The notes: generated by a model not told the origin, from the letters alone. A stretch of 64,000 bases of DNA from Deltaproteobacteria bacterium (GCA_016717595.1 JADKFE010000020.1:46244-110243), one strand, 5' to 3'. Shown: positions 16,878 through 27,139, counted from the stretch's first letter. Made by a program: numbers and translations.

Positions 16878-16895
16878 CGGCGGTCACGACCGCCG
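16878..16895. promoter_or_regulatory. Perfect palindrome between divergent genes, possible operator
   Basis: CGGCGGTCACGACCGCCG has 8-base perfect arms around an AC centre. It lies 16 bases before the fmdB-like ATG and about 90 bases from the divergent hydrolase start. It could be a repressor site or a hairpin in the 5' leader; chance is possible in GC-rich DNA. Confidence 0.3.
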
Positions 16896-16910
16896 CACAA
16901 GGAACACACC

Positions 16911-17240
16911 ATGCCCATCTACGAGTACGCCTGCCCCGACTGCGGGCACCAGTTCGAGCGACTCCAGAAGATCTCCGAGCCCCCCGTGACGGTCTGCCCG
17001 GCCTGCAGCGCGGAGAAGGTGCGTAAGCTCGTGTCTCAGACGAGCTTTCAGCTAAAGGGCGGCGGCTGGTACAACGACCACTATGGCCTCAAGCCGTCCT
17101 CGCCCAAGGCGGAGGACTCCTCAAGCGGCGCGGCGGCTCCGGTGGCGGCGGCCCCGGCCGCGGCGGCTCCAGCGGCGAGCGCCCCGGCGGCGGCCCCCGC
17201 GGCGGCGGCGCCGTCCGGCGGTGGAAGCACAAGCTCGTGA
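16911..17240 (+). CDS. FmdB-type zinc-ribbon protein with Ala/Pro-rich tail
   Basis: 109 residues. The N-terminal 'MPIYEYACPDCGHQFERLQK' and 'VCPACSAEKVRKLVSQTSF' give two CxxC pairs (residues 8/11 and about 29/32) forming one zinc ribbon, the FmdB_N signature. The domain is small and probably binds zinc; regulatory roles proposed for FmdB are weakly supported. After 'GGGWYNDHYG' the last 45 residues are an Ala/Pro/Ser low-complexity tail. The stop overlaps the folD start (GTGA). Confidence 0.88.
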   Translation: MPIYEYACPDCGHQFERLQKISEPPVTVCPACSAEKVRKLVSQTSFQLKGGGWYNDHYGLKPSSPKAEDSSSGAAAPVAAAPAAAAPAASAPAAAPAAAAPSGGGSTSS

Positions 17241-18088
17241 GCGCCGCGCTCCTCGACGGAAAAGCCCTCGCCAAGCGGCTCAACCAAGAGCTCGTGCGCC
17301 CGCGCGCCGCCCTTTTGCCACGACCGCCTGGCCTCGCCGTGGTGCTCGTCGGTGAAGATCCCGCCTCGAAGGTCTATGTGGGCCGCAAAGGGGAGGTCGC
17401 CGGTCGTCTGGGCTTCCACCATCGGCAGATCACCCTGCCCGCGGACACCAGCGAGGCGGCGCTGCTGGCCATCGTAGACTCCCTGAACGACGATCCCGCC
17501 ATCGACGGTGTGCTGGTGCAGCTCCCGCTCCCCAAACACATCGACGCCACGCGGGTGCTCGACCGGGTGAGCCCCGACAAAGACGTCGACGGCTTCCACC
17601 CCGAGAACGCCGGGCGGCTCAGCCAGGGGCGCCCTCGGTTTGTGCCCTGCACGCCGTTTGGTGTGATGCGCCTCTTGGACGACGTGAAGATCCCCCTCGC
17701 CGGGCGCCGCGCCTTGGTGGTCGGGCGCTCCAACATCGTCGGGCGGCCCATGGCCCAGCTCTTGGAGCAGGCCAACGCCACGGTGACCCTCGCGCACTCT
17801 CGCACCGCGGAGCTTCCGGGGCTGGTGCGCCAAGCGGAGATCGTCGTCGCGGCGATCGGCCGCGCTGAGCACATTCAAGGTGACTGGATTCAAGACGGCG
17901 CCGTGGTGGTGGATGTCGGCATGAACCGCCTGGAGGACGGCCGCCTCGTGGGGGACGTCGCCTTCGACGCGGCCGCCGAGCGCGCGGCCTGGATCACCCC
18001 TGTGCCCGGCGGCGTCGGCCCGATGACCATCGCCATGCTGATGCAGAGCACGCTTCTGAGCGCCGAGCGTCGGCTCACCACGACTTGA
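17237..18088 (+). CDS. folD: Methylenetetrahydrofolate dehydrogenase / methenyl-THF cyclohydrolase
   Basis: 283 residues, GTG start coupled to the zinc-ribbon gene. FolD converts 5,10-methylene-THF to 10-formyl-THF with NADP+. Signatures include 'DGVLVQLPLPKHID', 'DKDVDGFHPENAGRL', the Rossmann segment 'VVGRSNIVGRPMAQLL' and 'PVPGGVGPMTIAML' near the C-terminus. The catalytic Lys is in 'VYVGRKGEVAG'. It directly precedes gcvTHP, so methylene-THF released by glycine cleavage has its next enzyme encoded beside it. Confidence 0.97.
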   Translation: MSAALLDGKALAKRLNQELVRPRAALLPRPPGLAVVLVGEDPASKVYVGRKGEVAGRLGFHHRQITLPADTSEAALLAIVDSLNDDPAIDGVLVQLPLPKHIDATRVLDRVSPDKDVDGFHPENAGRLSQGRPRFVPCTPFGVMRLLDDVKIPLAGRRALVVGRSNIVGRPMAQLLEQANATVTLAHSRTAELPGLVRQAEIVVAAIGRAEHIQGDWIQDGAVVVDVGMNRLEDGRLVGDVAFDAAAERAAWITPVPGGVGPMTIAMLMQSTLLSAERRLTTT

Positions 18089-18161
18089 CCAGCCGCCGCC
18101 CCGCGCCCCCTCCCGGCCCGTAGGGGCTTAGGTTATGGGGCCGCTCCCTGGAGGTCACCCC

Positions 18162-19260
<1,099 letters not shown>

Positions 19261-19299
19261 TCCTCAACCTGCCCAGCCCGAGCGCATCCGGAGGTGACC

Positions 19300-19686
19300 A
19301 TGTCTTACCCTTCTCAGTACAAGTACACCAAAGAGCATGAGTGGGTGAACGTCGACGAAGACGTCGCCACCATCGGCATCACGAGCTTCGCCCAGCAGCA
19401 GCTCGGCGAGGTGGTGTTTGTTGAGCTGCCCGAGGTCGGGCAGGTGGTCGGCGCCGGGGATGAGGTCGGCACCATCGAGTCCGTGAAGGCCGTGGGTGAG
19501 CTCTACACCCCGCTCAGCGGCGAGATCACCGAGACAAACCAGGCCGTCGTCGATGATCCGGCGCTGCTCAACGACGATCCCCACGGCGACGGCTGGCTGG
19601 TTCGTGTCCGCTTCAGCGACAGCTCCGAGCTGGCCTCGCTGATGAGCGCTGATGAGTACGAGGACTACGTCAAGTCCAGCTCCTGA
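19300..19686 (+). CDS. gcvH: Glycine cleavage H protein
   Basis: 128 residues from ATG 19300; GGAGG sits 5 bases upstream, and the earlier GTG at 19294 overlaps that site so is unlikely. The H protein carries the aminomethyl group on a lipoyl arm between P, T and L proteins. Features are 'KYTKEHEWVNVDEDVATIGI', the lipoylation segment 'GTIESVKAVGELYTPLSGEI' with Lys63, and 'NDDPHGDGWLVRV'. It lies between gcvT and gcvP in the same operon; no lpd or lipoate ligase gene is in the window. Confidence 0.97.
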   Translation: MSYPSQYKYTKEHEWVNVDEDVATIGITSFAQQQLGEVVFVELPEVGQVVGAGDEVGTIESVKAVGELYTPLSGEITETNQAVVDDPALLNDDPHGDGWLVRVRFSDSSELASLMSADEYEDYVKSSS

Positions 19687-19743
19687 CGCCAAGCCTGCCC
19701 ACCACGTCATCATCACCGATCGCGCCGTGTTGAGAGGGACCCC

Positions 19744-22620
19744 ATGAGCCTCAATGACCTGCTCAAGCCTCCGGATGTCTTCGCCCGTCGCCACATCGGC
19801 GCCAGCGAGGCCGACATCCAGCACATGCTCGACGTGGTGGGTGTGCGGGATCTGGACGAGCTGGTTCAGAAGACCGTGCCCGCCAGCATCCAGCTCAACC
19901 GCACGATGAACCTCCCCGCCGCCGCCACCGAGCGCGCGGCCCTGGACGAGCTGCGCCAGATCGCCCAAAAGAACAAGGTCTACCGGTCTTATCTGGGCAT
20001 GGGGTACCACAACACGGTCACCCCCGGCGTCATCAAGCGCAACATCTTGGAGAACCCGGGCTGGTACACGGCGTACACGCCCTACCAGGCGGAGATCGCC
20101 CAGGGTCGCCTGGAGATGCTGCTCAACTTCCAGACGGTGATCACCGATCTCACCGGGCTCCCGGCGGCGAACGCCTCGCTCTTGGACGAGGGCACCGCGG
20201 CCGCCGAGGCGATGAGCCTCAGCCACCGCGCCCGGGCCCGCGGCAACAGCTCCGACACCTACTTCGTCAGCGAGCTCTGCCACCCGCAGACCATCGCCGT
20301 TGTGAAGAACCGCGCCGAGTTCGCGGGCATCCAGATCATCGTCGGCGACCACAGCACCTTCGACTTCGCCGCCACCCCGGTCTTCGGCGCCTTGGTGCAG
20401 TACCCCGCCACCGACGGCGCGATCCTCGACTACAGCGGCTTCTGCGCCGCCGCGAAGGCCCAGAAGGCCCTGGTGACCGTGGCCGCGGACCTGCTCTCGC
20501 TGACGCTCTTGCGCCCGCCGGGCGAGTTTGGCGCCGACCTCTGCGTCGGCTCTAGCCAACGGTTTGGTGTGCCGCTGGGCTATGGCGGCCCCCACGCCGC
20601 GTTTATGGCCGGCGGTGAGGACCTCCGCCGCCAGATGCCCGGCCGCATCATCGGCGTCTCCAAAGACGCCCGCGGTGAGCGCGCCCTGCGTATGGCGCTC
20701 CAGACCCGCGAGCAGCACATCCGCCGCCACAAAGCGACGAGCAACATCTGCACCGCCCAGGTCTTGCTCTCGGTGATGGCCGCCGCGTACGCCATCTACC
20801 ACGGCCCCGAGGGCCTCAAGGCCATCGCCCGCCGGGTGCGCGCCATGACGGCGATCCTCGCCGCGGGGCTCGCCGAGGCCGGTCACGAGGTCGTTCACGC
20901 CGACTACTTCGACACCCTGCGTGTGCGCCCGGCCAAGGGCGGCGCGGCGGCGGTGTTGAGCGCGGCGCTTCGTCTGGGCATCAACCTGCGTGATCTCGGC
21001 GACGGCAGCCTCTGCGTGAGCTTTGACGAGACCGTGGGCCTCAACGACGTCGCCGACGTGCTCACCGCGTTCGGCGCCGATGGCGGCCGGGTCGAGGCCC
21101 TCGCCCAAGGCGACGAGCCCAGCCTGCCCGCGGTCCACGCCCGCAAATCCAGCTTCTTGCGCCATCCCGTGTTCTCGGCGAACCACTCCGAGACCCAGAT
21201 GTTGCGCTACTTACACAGCTTGGAGGCCAAAGATCTCGCGCTCAACGCGGCGATGATCCCGCTCGGCTCGTGCACGATGAAGCTCAACGCCACCGCCGAG
21301 ATGGAGCCCGTCACCTGGGCCGAGTTCGGCGCGCTGCACCCCTTCGCGCCGGTGAATCAAGCCGAGGGCTACGCCCAGATGTTTGAGCAGCTTGAGGCGT
21401 GGCTCGCGGAGATCACCGGCTTTGACGCCGTCTCGTTGCAGCCGAACGCTGGCTCTCAGGGCGAGTACGCGGGGCTGCTCGTCATCCAGCGTTACCACCA
21501 GCGCCGGGGCGAAGGCCACCGCAACGTCTGCCTCATCCCCACCTCCGCCCACGGCACCAACCCCGCCAGCGCGGTGATGGCCGGGCTTGACGTGGTCGCC
21601 GTGGCCTGTGACAGCTCGGGCAACGTCGACCTCGCCGACCTTCGCGCCAAGGCCGACCAGCACGCCGCGCACCTCTCGGCCTTGATGGTGACCTACCCGT
21701 CCACCCACGGGGTGTTTGAGGAGGGCATCAAGGAGATCTGCGCCATCGTGCACGAGCGCGGCGGGCAGGTCTACATGGACGGCGCGAACATGAACGCCCA
21801 GGTCGGCCTGTGCCGCCCCGGCGACATCGGCGCCGACGTCTGCCACCTCAACCTGCACAAGACCTTCTGCATCCCCCACGGCGGCGGCGGCCCGGGCATG
21901 GGCCCGATCTGCATGAAGGCCCACCTCGCGCCGTTCCGGCCCGGTCACCCCGTGATCCAGGTCGGCGGTGATCTGGGCCCGATCTCCGCGGCACCTTGGG
22001 GCAGCCCGTCGATCCTCCCCATCTCGTGGATGTACATCCGAATGATGGGCCCCGATGGGCTCAAGAAGGCCACGGAGGTGGCGATCCTCGTCGCCAACTA
22101 CGTCGCCGCGCGCCTCTCCGGGCACTACGAGGTGCTCTACCGCGGCACCCATGGCCTCGTGGCCCATGAGTGTATCCTCGACACCCGCCCCCTCAAGACG
22201 AGCGCCGGGGTTGAGGTGGACGACATCGCCAAGCGCCTGATGGACTACGGCTTTCACGCGCCGACGATGTCGTGGCCGGTCGTCGGCACCTTGATGGTGG
22301 AGCCGACGGAGAGCGAGCCCTTGGTGGAGCTTGATCGTTTCGTGGACGCGATGATCCGCATCCGCGATGAGGCCCGCGCGGTTGAGCGTGGTGAGGCCAG
22401 CCGTGAGAACAACCCGCTCAAGGGCGCGCCGCACACCGCCGACATGGTGACGAGCGCCGTCTGGGATCGCCCGTACAGCCGTGAGCAGGCGGCGTTCCCC
22501 GCGCCTTGGCTGCGCGAGTTTAAGCTCTGGCCGGCGGTGGCCCGCGTCGACAACGCCTATGGCGACCGCAACCTCGTCTGCACCTGCCCGACCGTCGAGG
22601 AGCTCGCCGCGGCGAAGTAG
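19744..22620 (+). CDS. gcvP: Glycine dehydrogenase (decarboxylating), P protein
   Basis: 958 residues, the long single-chain form in which the GcvPA-like and GcvPB-like halves are fused. It decarboxylates glycine with PLP and passes the aminomethyl group to GcvH. The N-terminus has 'FARRHIGASEADIQHML', the first half 'SYLGMGYHNTVTPGVIKRNI', the second half 'IPLGSCTMKLNATAEM' and 'HLNLHKTFCIPHGGGGPGMG', where Lys706 is the PLP lysine. A GAGAGGGA ribosome site precedes the ATG. It is the last gene of the folD-gcvTHP run. I see no glycine riboswitch upstream of gcvT (only 73 bases) or gcvP (57 bases). Confidence 0.97.
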   Translation: MSLNDLLKPPDVFARRHIGASEADIQHMLDVVGVRDLDELVQKTVPASIQLNRTMNLPAAATERAALDELRQIAQKNKVYRSYLGMGYHNTVTPGVIKRNILENPGWYTAYTPYQAEIAQGRLEMLLNFQTVITDLTGLPAANASLLDEGTAAAEAMSLSHRARARGNSSDTYFVSELCHPQTIAVVKNRAEFAGIQIIVGDHSTFDFAATPVFGALVQYPATDGAILDYSGFCAAAKAQKALVTVAADLLSLTLLRPPGEFGADLCVGSSQRFGVPLGYGGPHAAFMAGGEDLRRQMPGRIIGVSKDARGERALRMALQTREQHIRRHKATSNICTAQVLLSVMAAAYAIYHGPEGLKAIARRVRAMTAILAAGLAEAGHEVVHADYFDTLRVRPAKGGAAAVLSAALRLGINLRDLGDGSLCVSFDETVGLNDVADVLTAFGADGGRVEALAQGDEPSLPAVHARKSSFLRHPVFSANHSETQMLRYLHSLEAKDLALNAAMIPLGSCTMKLNATAEMEPVTWAEFGALHPFAPVNQAEGYAQMFEQLEAWLAEITGFDAVSLQPNAGSQGEYAGLLVIQRYHQRRGEGHRNVCLIPTSAHGTNPASAVMAGLDVVAVACDSSGNVDLADLRAKADQHAAHLSALMVTYPSTHGVFEEGIKEICAIVHERGGQVYMDGANMNAQVGLCRPGDIGADVCHLNLHKTFCIPHGGGGPGMGPICMKAHLAPFRPGHPVIQVGGDLGPISAAPWGSPSILPISWMYIRMMGPDGLKKATEVAILVANYVAARLSGHYEVLYRGTHGLVAHECILDTRPLKTSAGVEVDDIAKRLMDYGFHAPTMSWPVVGTLMVEPTESEPLVELDRFVDAMIRIRDEARAVERGEASRENNPLKGAPHTADMVTSAVWDRPYSREQAAFPAPWLREFKLWPAVARVDNAYGDRNLVCTCPTVEELAAAK

Positions 22621-22642
22621 CGGGGGTCGGTCATGCGGCCCG

Positions 22643-22671
22643 TTGCCGTCCTCTGCGGGTTGGTGTAAGCT
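22643..22671 (+). promoter_or_regulatory. Candidate promoter for the amidase gene
   Basis: TTGCCG (22643-22648) and TAAGCT (22666-22671) with a 17-base spacer lie in the 70-base gap after gcvP. The start codon at 22691 would follow a leader of about 12 bases that still holds GGAGGTG. The TA(A/G)GCT type -10 recurs before other genes in this window. Confidence 0.4.
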
Positions 22672-22690
22672 ACCCCTCGGAGGTGCTCCC

Positions 22691-24244
22691 ATGAGCGCGC
22701 TGCTCACTTTCGCTCTGTGGTCAAACGTCGCCGCCGCGGGCTCGCTCAACCCAGTCTTTGAGCAGGCCGCCGCGGAGTACGGCGTGCCCGCGCCTCTGCT
22801 CATGGCCTTGGCGTATGAGGCCTCCCGCCTTGAGCCCAGCGCCACATCGGCCTGGGGTGGCTACGGTCTGTTTGACCTGCGCGAAGACGACGAGACCGAC
22901 GGCCCGGGCATCGAGCAGGTGTCGATGTTGCTCGGCGTCTCCCCCGACGTCGTGCGCGCGGACGTGAGCGCCCAGGTTCGCGGCGCCGCGGCGCTGTTGG
23001 CCTGGCACGCGAAGAACCTCAGCGACGACGGCAGCTTGCCGCCGGTCGAGGCCTTGGAAGACTGGGCCCCGGCCCTGCGCGGCTTCTCCGGTCGCCAAGA
23101 GCCTGAGCTCCAGGCGATGTACGTCGAGTACCTCTATGAGGTCGTCAGCTCCGGCTTCGCCGTAAAAGACGCCTACAACCTCCCCCGAGACGTCGATTTT
23201 GACGCGGTGACCTTGGGCGTGGCCCCGCCCGCGCCTGGCGGCGACTACGCCGGGGTCGACAACTTCGTCAACGCCAGCTCGTCGAACTACTCCAACTACT
23301 CCCGCGACGCCTCCGACATCAACTACGTCATCGTTCACACCGTGCAGGGCAGCTACTCCGGCTGCATCTCTTGGTTCCAGAACTCCTCCGCGAGCGTCTC
23401 GGCGCACTACGTCGTGCGCAGCTCGGACGGCGCCATCACCCAGATGGTGTGGGAAGAGGACGTCGCCTGGCACGCGGGAAACTGGACGTACAACGAGCAG
23501 TCCGTCGGCATCGAGCACGAGGGCTACGTCGATGATCCCGGCACCTGGTACACCACGGCGATGTACACCGAGTCGGCCAAGCTCACCGCGGACATCGCCG
23601 CGCGAAACGGCATCCCGCTCGACCGCAGCCACATCATCGGCCACGTCGAGGTGCCCAGCGCCACCCACACCGATCCGGGCACGGGCTGGGACTGGGACTA
23701 CTACATGGGCCTCATCGACGGCTCTGGCGGCGTGGTGGACACCGCTGAGCTGCTCGGGAAGGTCGCCGACAGCGACATCTACTCCGGCGCCCCGCTCACC
23801 GGCGTCTTGGTCACCCTCGACCAGACCGGCGAGACCACCACCACCGACGCCTCGGGCCTCTACCGCTTCGACAGCCTCGGCTCGGGCACCTGGTCGGTGA
23901 CCGTACGCGCCGAGGGGTACGACGACGGCTCCTGCACCAAAGACATCACCTCCGGCAGCGGCCAGTGGTGGTGCTCCGTCGCCCTGATGCCTGCGACGAC
24001 GGGCGGCGACGGCGGCGGGGACGATGGCGGCGGCGACAGCGCCGATCCCGCGGACGACAGCGCCGAGCCCACCGACGACACCGACGATCCCGGTCGCCCG
24101 AGCCCCGGCGGTGAGGATGAGGCGGTCACCCCTGGCGAGCGTGTGGCGATGTCCAGCCTCGGCTGCGCGGCCGCGCCGGGGCGGGTGGGTCTTGGTGGGC
24201 TCCTCGTCGGGGCGCTTCTCGCCTTCCGCCGCCGCCGGGCCTGA
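22691..24244 (+). CDS. Secreted N-acetylmuramoyl-L-alanine amidase with MYXO-CTERM-like anchor
   Basis: 517 residues from ATG 22691 (GGAGGTG upstream). Order: signal peptide (about 1-17); a transglycosylase-like helical region with 'ALAYEASRLEP' and 'AWGGYGLFDL' (about 25-160); an Amidase_2 domain (about 210-345) with 'NYVIVHTVQGSYSG', 'SAHYVVRSSDGAI' and 'SATHTDPG', supplying His zinc ligands; a carboxypeptidase-regulatory-like beta domain (about 350-435); a Gly/Asp linker; and a C-terminal Cys-containing motif, hydrophobic helix and FRRRR end, the MYXO-CTERM layout processed by myxosortase. It likely cleaves peptidoglycan stem peptides at the cell surface. The combination of lysozyme-like and amidase parts is unusual. 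Confidence 0.86.
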   Translation: MSALLTFALWSNVAAAGSLNPVFEQAAAEYGVPAPLLMALAYEASRLEPSATSAWGGYGLFDLREDDETDGPGIEQVSMLLGVSPDVVRADVSAQVRGAAALLAWHAKNLSDDGSLPPVEALEDWAPALRGFSGRQEPELQAMYVEYLYEVVSSGFAVKDAYNLPRDVDFDAVTLGVAPPAPGGDYAGVDNFVNASSSNYSNYSRDASDINYVIVHTVQGSYSGCISWFQNSSASVSAHYVVRSSDGAITQMVWEEDVAWHAGNWTYNEQSVGIEHEGYVDDPGTWYTTAMYTESAKLTADIAARNGIPLDRSHIIGHVEVPSATHTDPGTGWDWDYYMGLIDGSGGVVDTAELLGKVADSDIYSGAPLTGVLVTLDQTGETTTTDASGLYRFDSLGSGTWSVTVRAEGYDDGSCTKDITSGSGQWWCSVALMPATTGGDGGGDDGGGDSADPADDSAEPTDDTDDPGRPSPGGEDEAVTPGERVAMSSLGCAAAPGRVGLGGLLVGALLAFRRRRA

Positions 24245-24266
24245 GCCCTCGCTCAATCAGGCGCGC

Positions 24267-25154
24267 TCAGTCAGGCTCGCGCAGGATGTTCGATCTGCGC
24301 TTGCGCGCTTGACGGAGCTTCCGCAGGGCCTTGAGCTCAATCTGCCGGATTCGTTCCCGGGTCAGGTTGAACTGAAGGCCGATCTCCTCCAAGGAGAAGG
24401 TGTTGGGCTCGCCGATGCCATAGCGCATCCGCAGCACCTTCTCTTCCCGGGGGCTCAGGCCGCCGAGCACGTTGTAGACCTCCTCCCGCATGGTGGCCTC
24501 CTCGACGGCGTCCATGGGGTGAGGGGTCTCTTCAGCCTCGATGAAGTCGGCGAGGGTGGACTCTTGTTCGTCTCCGACGGGGCTGTCGAGGCTCAGGGGC
24601 TCGCGGGTGAGGCGCAGGACGGCGTGAATCTTCTCGACGTCGATGTTGAGGCGCTCGGCGACCTCGTCATAGCTGGCGTCGCGGCCTAACTCTTGAAACA
24701 GCTTGCGCTGGGTCTGGTTGATCTTGTTCACCAGCTCCAGCTTGTAGATCGGGATGCGGATCGTGCGGATCTGCGACTCCACGGCGCGGGCGATGGACTG
24801 GCGGATCCACCACGAGGCGTAGGTGGAGAACTTGAAGCCGCGGGAAGGATCAAACTTCTCCACGGCGCGCATCAGGCCGATGTTGCCCTCTTGGATGAGG
24901 TCGGGCATGGGCAGGCCGCGGTAGCTGTACTGCTTGGCCAAGGACACGACGAGGCGCAGGTTCGCGTTGATGAGGATGACCCGGGCCACCTCAGCCTCAA
25001 GGCCACCCTCTTGCACCCGCGTGGCGATGATCAGCTCATCGGCGCGGGACAGGAGCGGGATGCCGCCCATATGGCGGAGGTAGGTGCTCAGAAGCGCGCT
25101 TTGAAGCCCGTCTTCCGGCTCAAAGTGGCCTACCGTTCCGCGATTGCGGCGCAC
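24267..25154 (-). CDS. RNA polymerase sigma factor, sigma-70 family group 2 type
   Basis: 295 residues from a GTG at 25154, preferred because AGGAGGG lies 8 bases upstream; the frame extends to 25298 but without a ribosome site. Region 1.2 ('YLRHMGGIPLLSRADE'), region 2 with 'GLPMPDLIQEGNIGLMRAVE' and 'KFSTYASWWIRQSIARAVE', region 3, and region 4 with 'MRYGIGEPNTFSLEEIG' and 'TRERIRQIELKALRKL' are all present. There is no region 1.1 and no long non-conserved insert, so it is an alternative, RpoD-related factor rather than the primary sigma. It is transcribed from the same strand as, and 103 bases behind, the metallopeptidase gene. Confidence 0.93.
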   Translation of the reverse strand: MRRNRGTVGHFEPEDGLQSALLSTYLRHMGGIPLLSRADELIIATRVQEGGLEAEVARVILINANLRLVVSLAKQYSYRGLPMPDLIQEGNIGLMRAVEKFDPSRGFKFSTYASWWIRQSIARAVESQIRTIRIPIYKLELVNKINQTQRKLFQELGRDASYDEVAERLNIDVEKIHAVLRLTREPLSLDSPVGDEQESTLADFIEAEETPHPMDAVEEATMREEVYNVLGGLSPREEKVLRMRYGIGEPNTFSLEEIGLQFNLTRERIRQIELKALRKLRQARKRRSNILREPD

Positions 25155-25257
25155 GTCGCACCCTCCTGCATGGAAGCGGTCCAAGCGGGCAGCCTCCGTT
25201 ATGCCACAGATCGGCGCCCGTGGGGGACAAAGGCTGGCGATGTGATCAAGATGCCCG

Positions 25258-26361
25258 TTATTCCTCGCCTTCTGGCGCCTCAGGGAATCCGGCTCCACGT
25301 CGTAGGGCCGCGAAGGGGTCGCGCTCGTCGTGTGTCAGCTCGCCGACGCGGTTGATGAAGCGGAGGATGTCGCCGTCTTCTTGCTCTAGGATCGCGGCGA
25401 ACACGTCCTCGTGGGTGTTGTAGGTCTTGAACTGCATCAGGCGGGCGTTGTTCCACACGCCCTTCGTGGCGGCCTCAACAAACTTTGTGGGGTCGTTGAA
25501 CGGCGCGGCGGCCACTCGGGCGGGCCACTCCACCGTGAGGATCTCCTGCTTTCGCCTGAGCTTCTCGGCGTCGGTGAGGCTGGGATCCTCGTACAGCTCG
25601 CTCAGGTCTTGGTAGAGCGTGTGCTGGAGCGCGCGGTAGATCCGCAGATCCTCCAGGCGCCCGACGGCCTGGGCGAGCTGGGGATCGTGGCTGCCCCGGC
25701 GCTCTTGCAGGTACCGCGTCGCGGCGGCCTCCCCGACGAAGTTGGCGAAGCTCTCGTTGAACTTCACCGAGCCAGGCACCCACAAGGTCGCGTGCGCGAG
25801 CTCGTGCAGCACGGTGTCGGCGAGGTTGAAGTCGTCCCAGGTCAACATCTGGGGCAGGATTGGGTCCTTAAACCAGCCCAGCGTGGAGTAGGCCCCGGCG
25901 GTGCGCACATACACGTCGAGCTCGTCGGCGCGTAGGTCGTCCGCCCGGGCGTCGGCGTCCTCCTTCCGAAAGTAGCCCAGGTACGGCATCGTCCCGACGA
26001 TCGGGAACCACCAGGTCTGGGGCGTGAACGACAGGGGCTCACACGCGCTCACGTTCCAGATCTGCCGTTGCCACTCCAGCGCGACGGTCTCGTAGTTGTC
26101 GGTGGCGCTGAGCCCCATCTCCCGACCCCAAGACTTCACGTCTGCGACAAGATCAAGGCGGGTCATCGCCTCTTCGCTGAGCTTCCCGGAGCTGCGCACC
26201 TCGTCTACAGGCTCACGAGAGAGCAGAAGCTCCGCCTGAAAGTAGCCCGAGCGCACGAGGTAGCCGACGCGGCAGCCGGGGGTGAGGCTCATCCCCATGA
26301 GGCCGAGCGCGAAGAGGGTCAGCGGGAGTCTCAGCGGGATACGCGGCGATGGGAGGTGCAT
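25258..26361 (-). CDS. Putative aminopeptidase lipoprotein (PF10023-like zinc metallopeptidase)
   Basis: 367 residues from ATG 26361; the frame is open upstream but the signal sequence begins here. A basic N-terminus and hydrophobic stretch end in 'LTPGC', a plausible lipobox, followed by 'RVGYLVRSGYFQAELLLSRE', which is the hallmark start of the 'putative aminopeptidase' family. The zinc site is 'HELAHATLW' with a downstream Glu in 'FNESFANFVGEAAA'. Expected location is the periplasmic face of a membrane. Substrate is unknown. It is divergent from the ExbB gene. Confidence 0.88.
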   Translation of the reverse strand: MHLPSPRIPLRLPLTLFALGLMGMSLTPGCRVGYLVRSGYFQAELLLSREPVDEVRSSGKLSEEAMTRLDLVADVKSWGREMGLSATDNYETVALEWQRQIWNVSACEPLSFTPQTWWFPIVGTMPYLGYFRKEDADARADDLRADELDVYVRTAGAYSTLGWFKDPILPQMLTWDDFNLADTVLHELAHATLWVPGSVKFNESFANFVGEAAATRYLQERRGSHDPQLAQAVGRLEDLRIYRALQHTLYQDLSELYEDPSLTDAEKLRRKQEILTVEWPARVAAAPFNDPTKFVEAATKGVWNNARLMQFKTYNTHEDVFAAILEQEDGDILRFINRVGELTHDERDPFAALRRGAGFPEAPEGEE

Positions 26362-26476
26362 ACGCGCATCGTGACACACCTTGAGCGGGGCTGGCGGCGT
26401 GGCGGCCCGGTGAGCGCGGTTGACACGCGCCCAACGAGCGGCGAAGTTGAGCCGAGCGCCACACCTGGAGCCGGTC

Positions 26477-27139
26477 TTGTTCGAGTTCTTAAAGAGCGGT
26501 GGTCCGCTGATGATCCCCATCGGGCTGTGCTCGGTGGTGGGGTTGGCGGCGTTTTTGGAGCGGCTTTGGGCCCTGCGTCAGTGGCGTGTGCTGCCGCGCA
26601 GCCTCCGCGTGGCGGTGATGGACCTCGTGCGCCAGGGCCGCTTTGAGGACGCGCTCATCGCCTGCCGCCAGTCCGAGTCGCCTTGGGGCCGCGTGGCCGA
26701 GGCGGTCTTGCGCGGTCGGGGCCGCGTGCGCGCGGACGTGAAGGAGCTCGCTGAAGAGGTCGGTCGCCGGGAGGCCGCCGAGCTTGAGCGGTACTCGGGG
26801 ATCGTCGGGATCGTCGCGGCGATCGCGCCATTGCTCGGCCTTCTGGGCACGGTCTGGGGCATGATCCTCACGTTTCGGGTGATCGAAGAGGGCGGCATCG
26901 GCCAGGTCGGGCAGCTCGCCGGGGGCATCTCGACAGCGCTCGTCACCACCTTCGCCGGGCTGAGCGTCGGCATCCCCGCGCTCATGGCCCACCGCTGGCT
27001 CTTGGCGCGGGTGGACGACCTGCTGCTCGACATGGAGGAGGCCGCCTTGGAGCTCCTTGATCGTGTGGCGGCGGATCCCAACCCCGCGGCGTCCGCCGCG
27101 AGCCCCCCGGCGAGCCCCAGCGCGGGGAGCGCGGAGTGA
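26477..27139 (+). CDS. MotA/TolQ/ExbB proton channel family protein
   Basis: 220 residues from TTG 26477. I chose this start because GGAG lies 6 bases upstream and 'FEFLKSGGPLMIPIGLCSVV' is how this family normally begins; the ATG-less extension to 26420 adds an unlikely basic leader. Three membrane segments are seen: about 10-29, about 110-135 ('VAAIAPLLGLLGTVWGMILT') and about 155-180. Such proteins form the pentameric proton channel of TonB/Tol-type motors. The C-terminus is Ala/Pro/Ser-rich. The stop overlaps the ExbD start (GTGA). No TonB or TolA gene follows here. Confidence 0.9.
   Translation: MFEFLKSGGPLMIPIGLCSVVGLAAFLERLWALRQWRVLPRSLRVAVMDLVRQGRFEDALIACRQSESPWGRVAEAVLRGRGRVRADVKELAEEVGRREAAELERYSGIVGIVAAIAPLLGLLGTVWGMILTFRVIEEGGIGQVGQLAGGISTALVTTFAGLSVGIPALMAHRWLLARVDDLLLDMEEAALELLDRVAADPNPAASAASPPASPSAGSAE

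Noticed and set aside
18089..18161. Glycine riboswitch before gcvT
   Set aside because: The 73-base gap is too short and lacks the tandem aptamer core.
19264..22845. Two long minus-strand open frames
   Set aside because: They are antisense to gcvH and gcvP, whose motifs and PLP lysine are clear.
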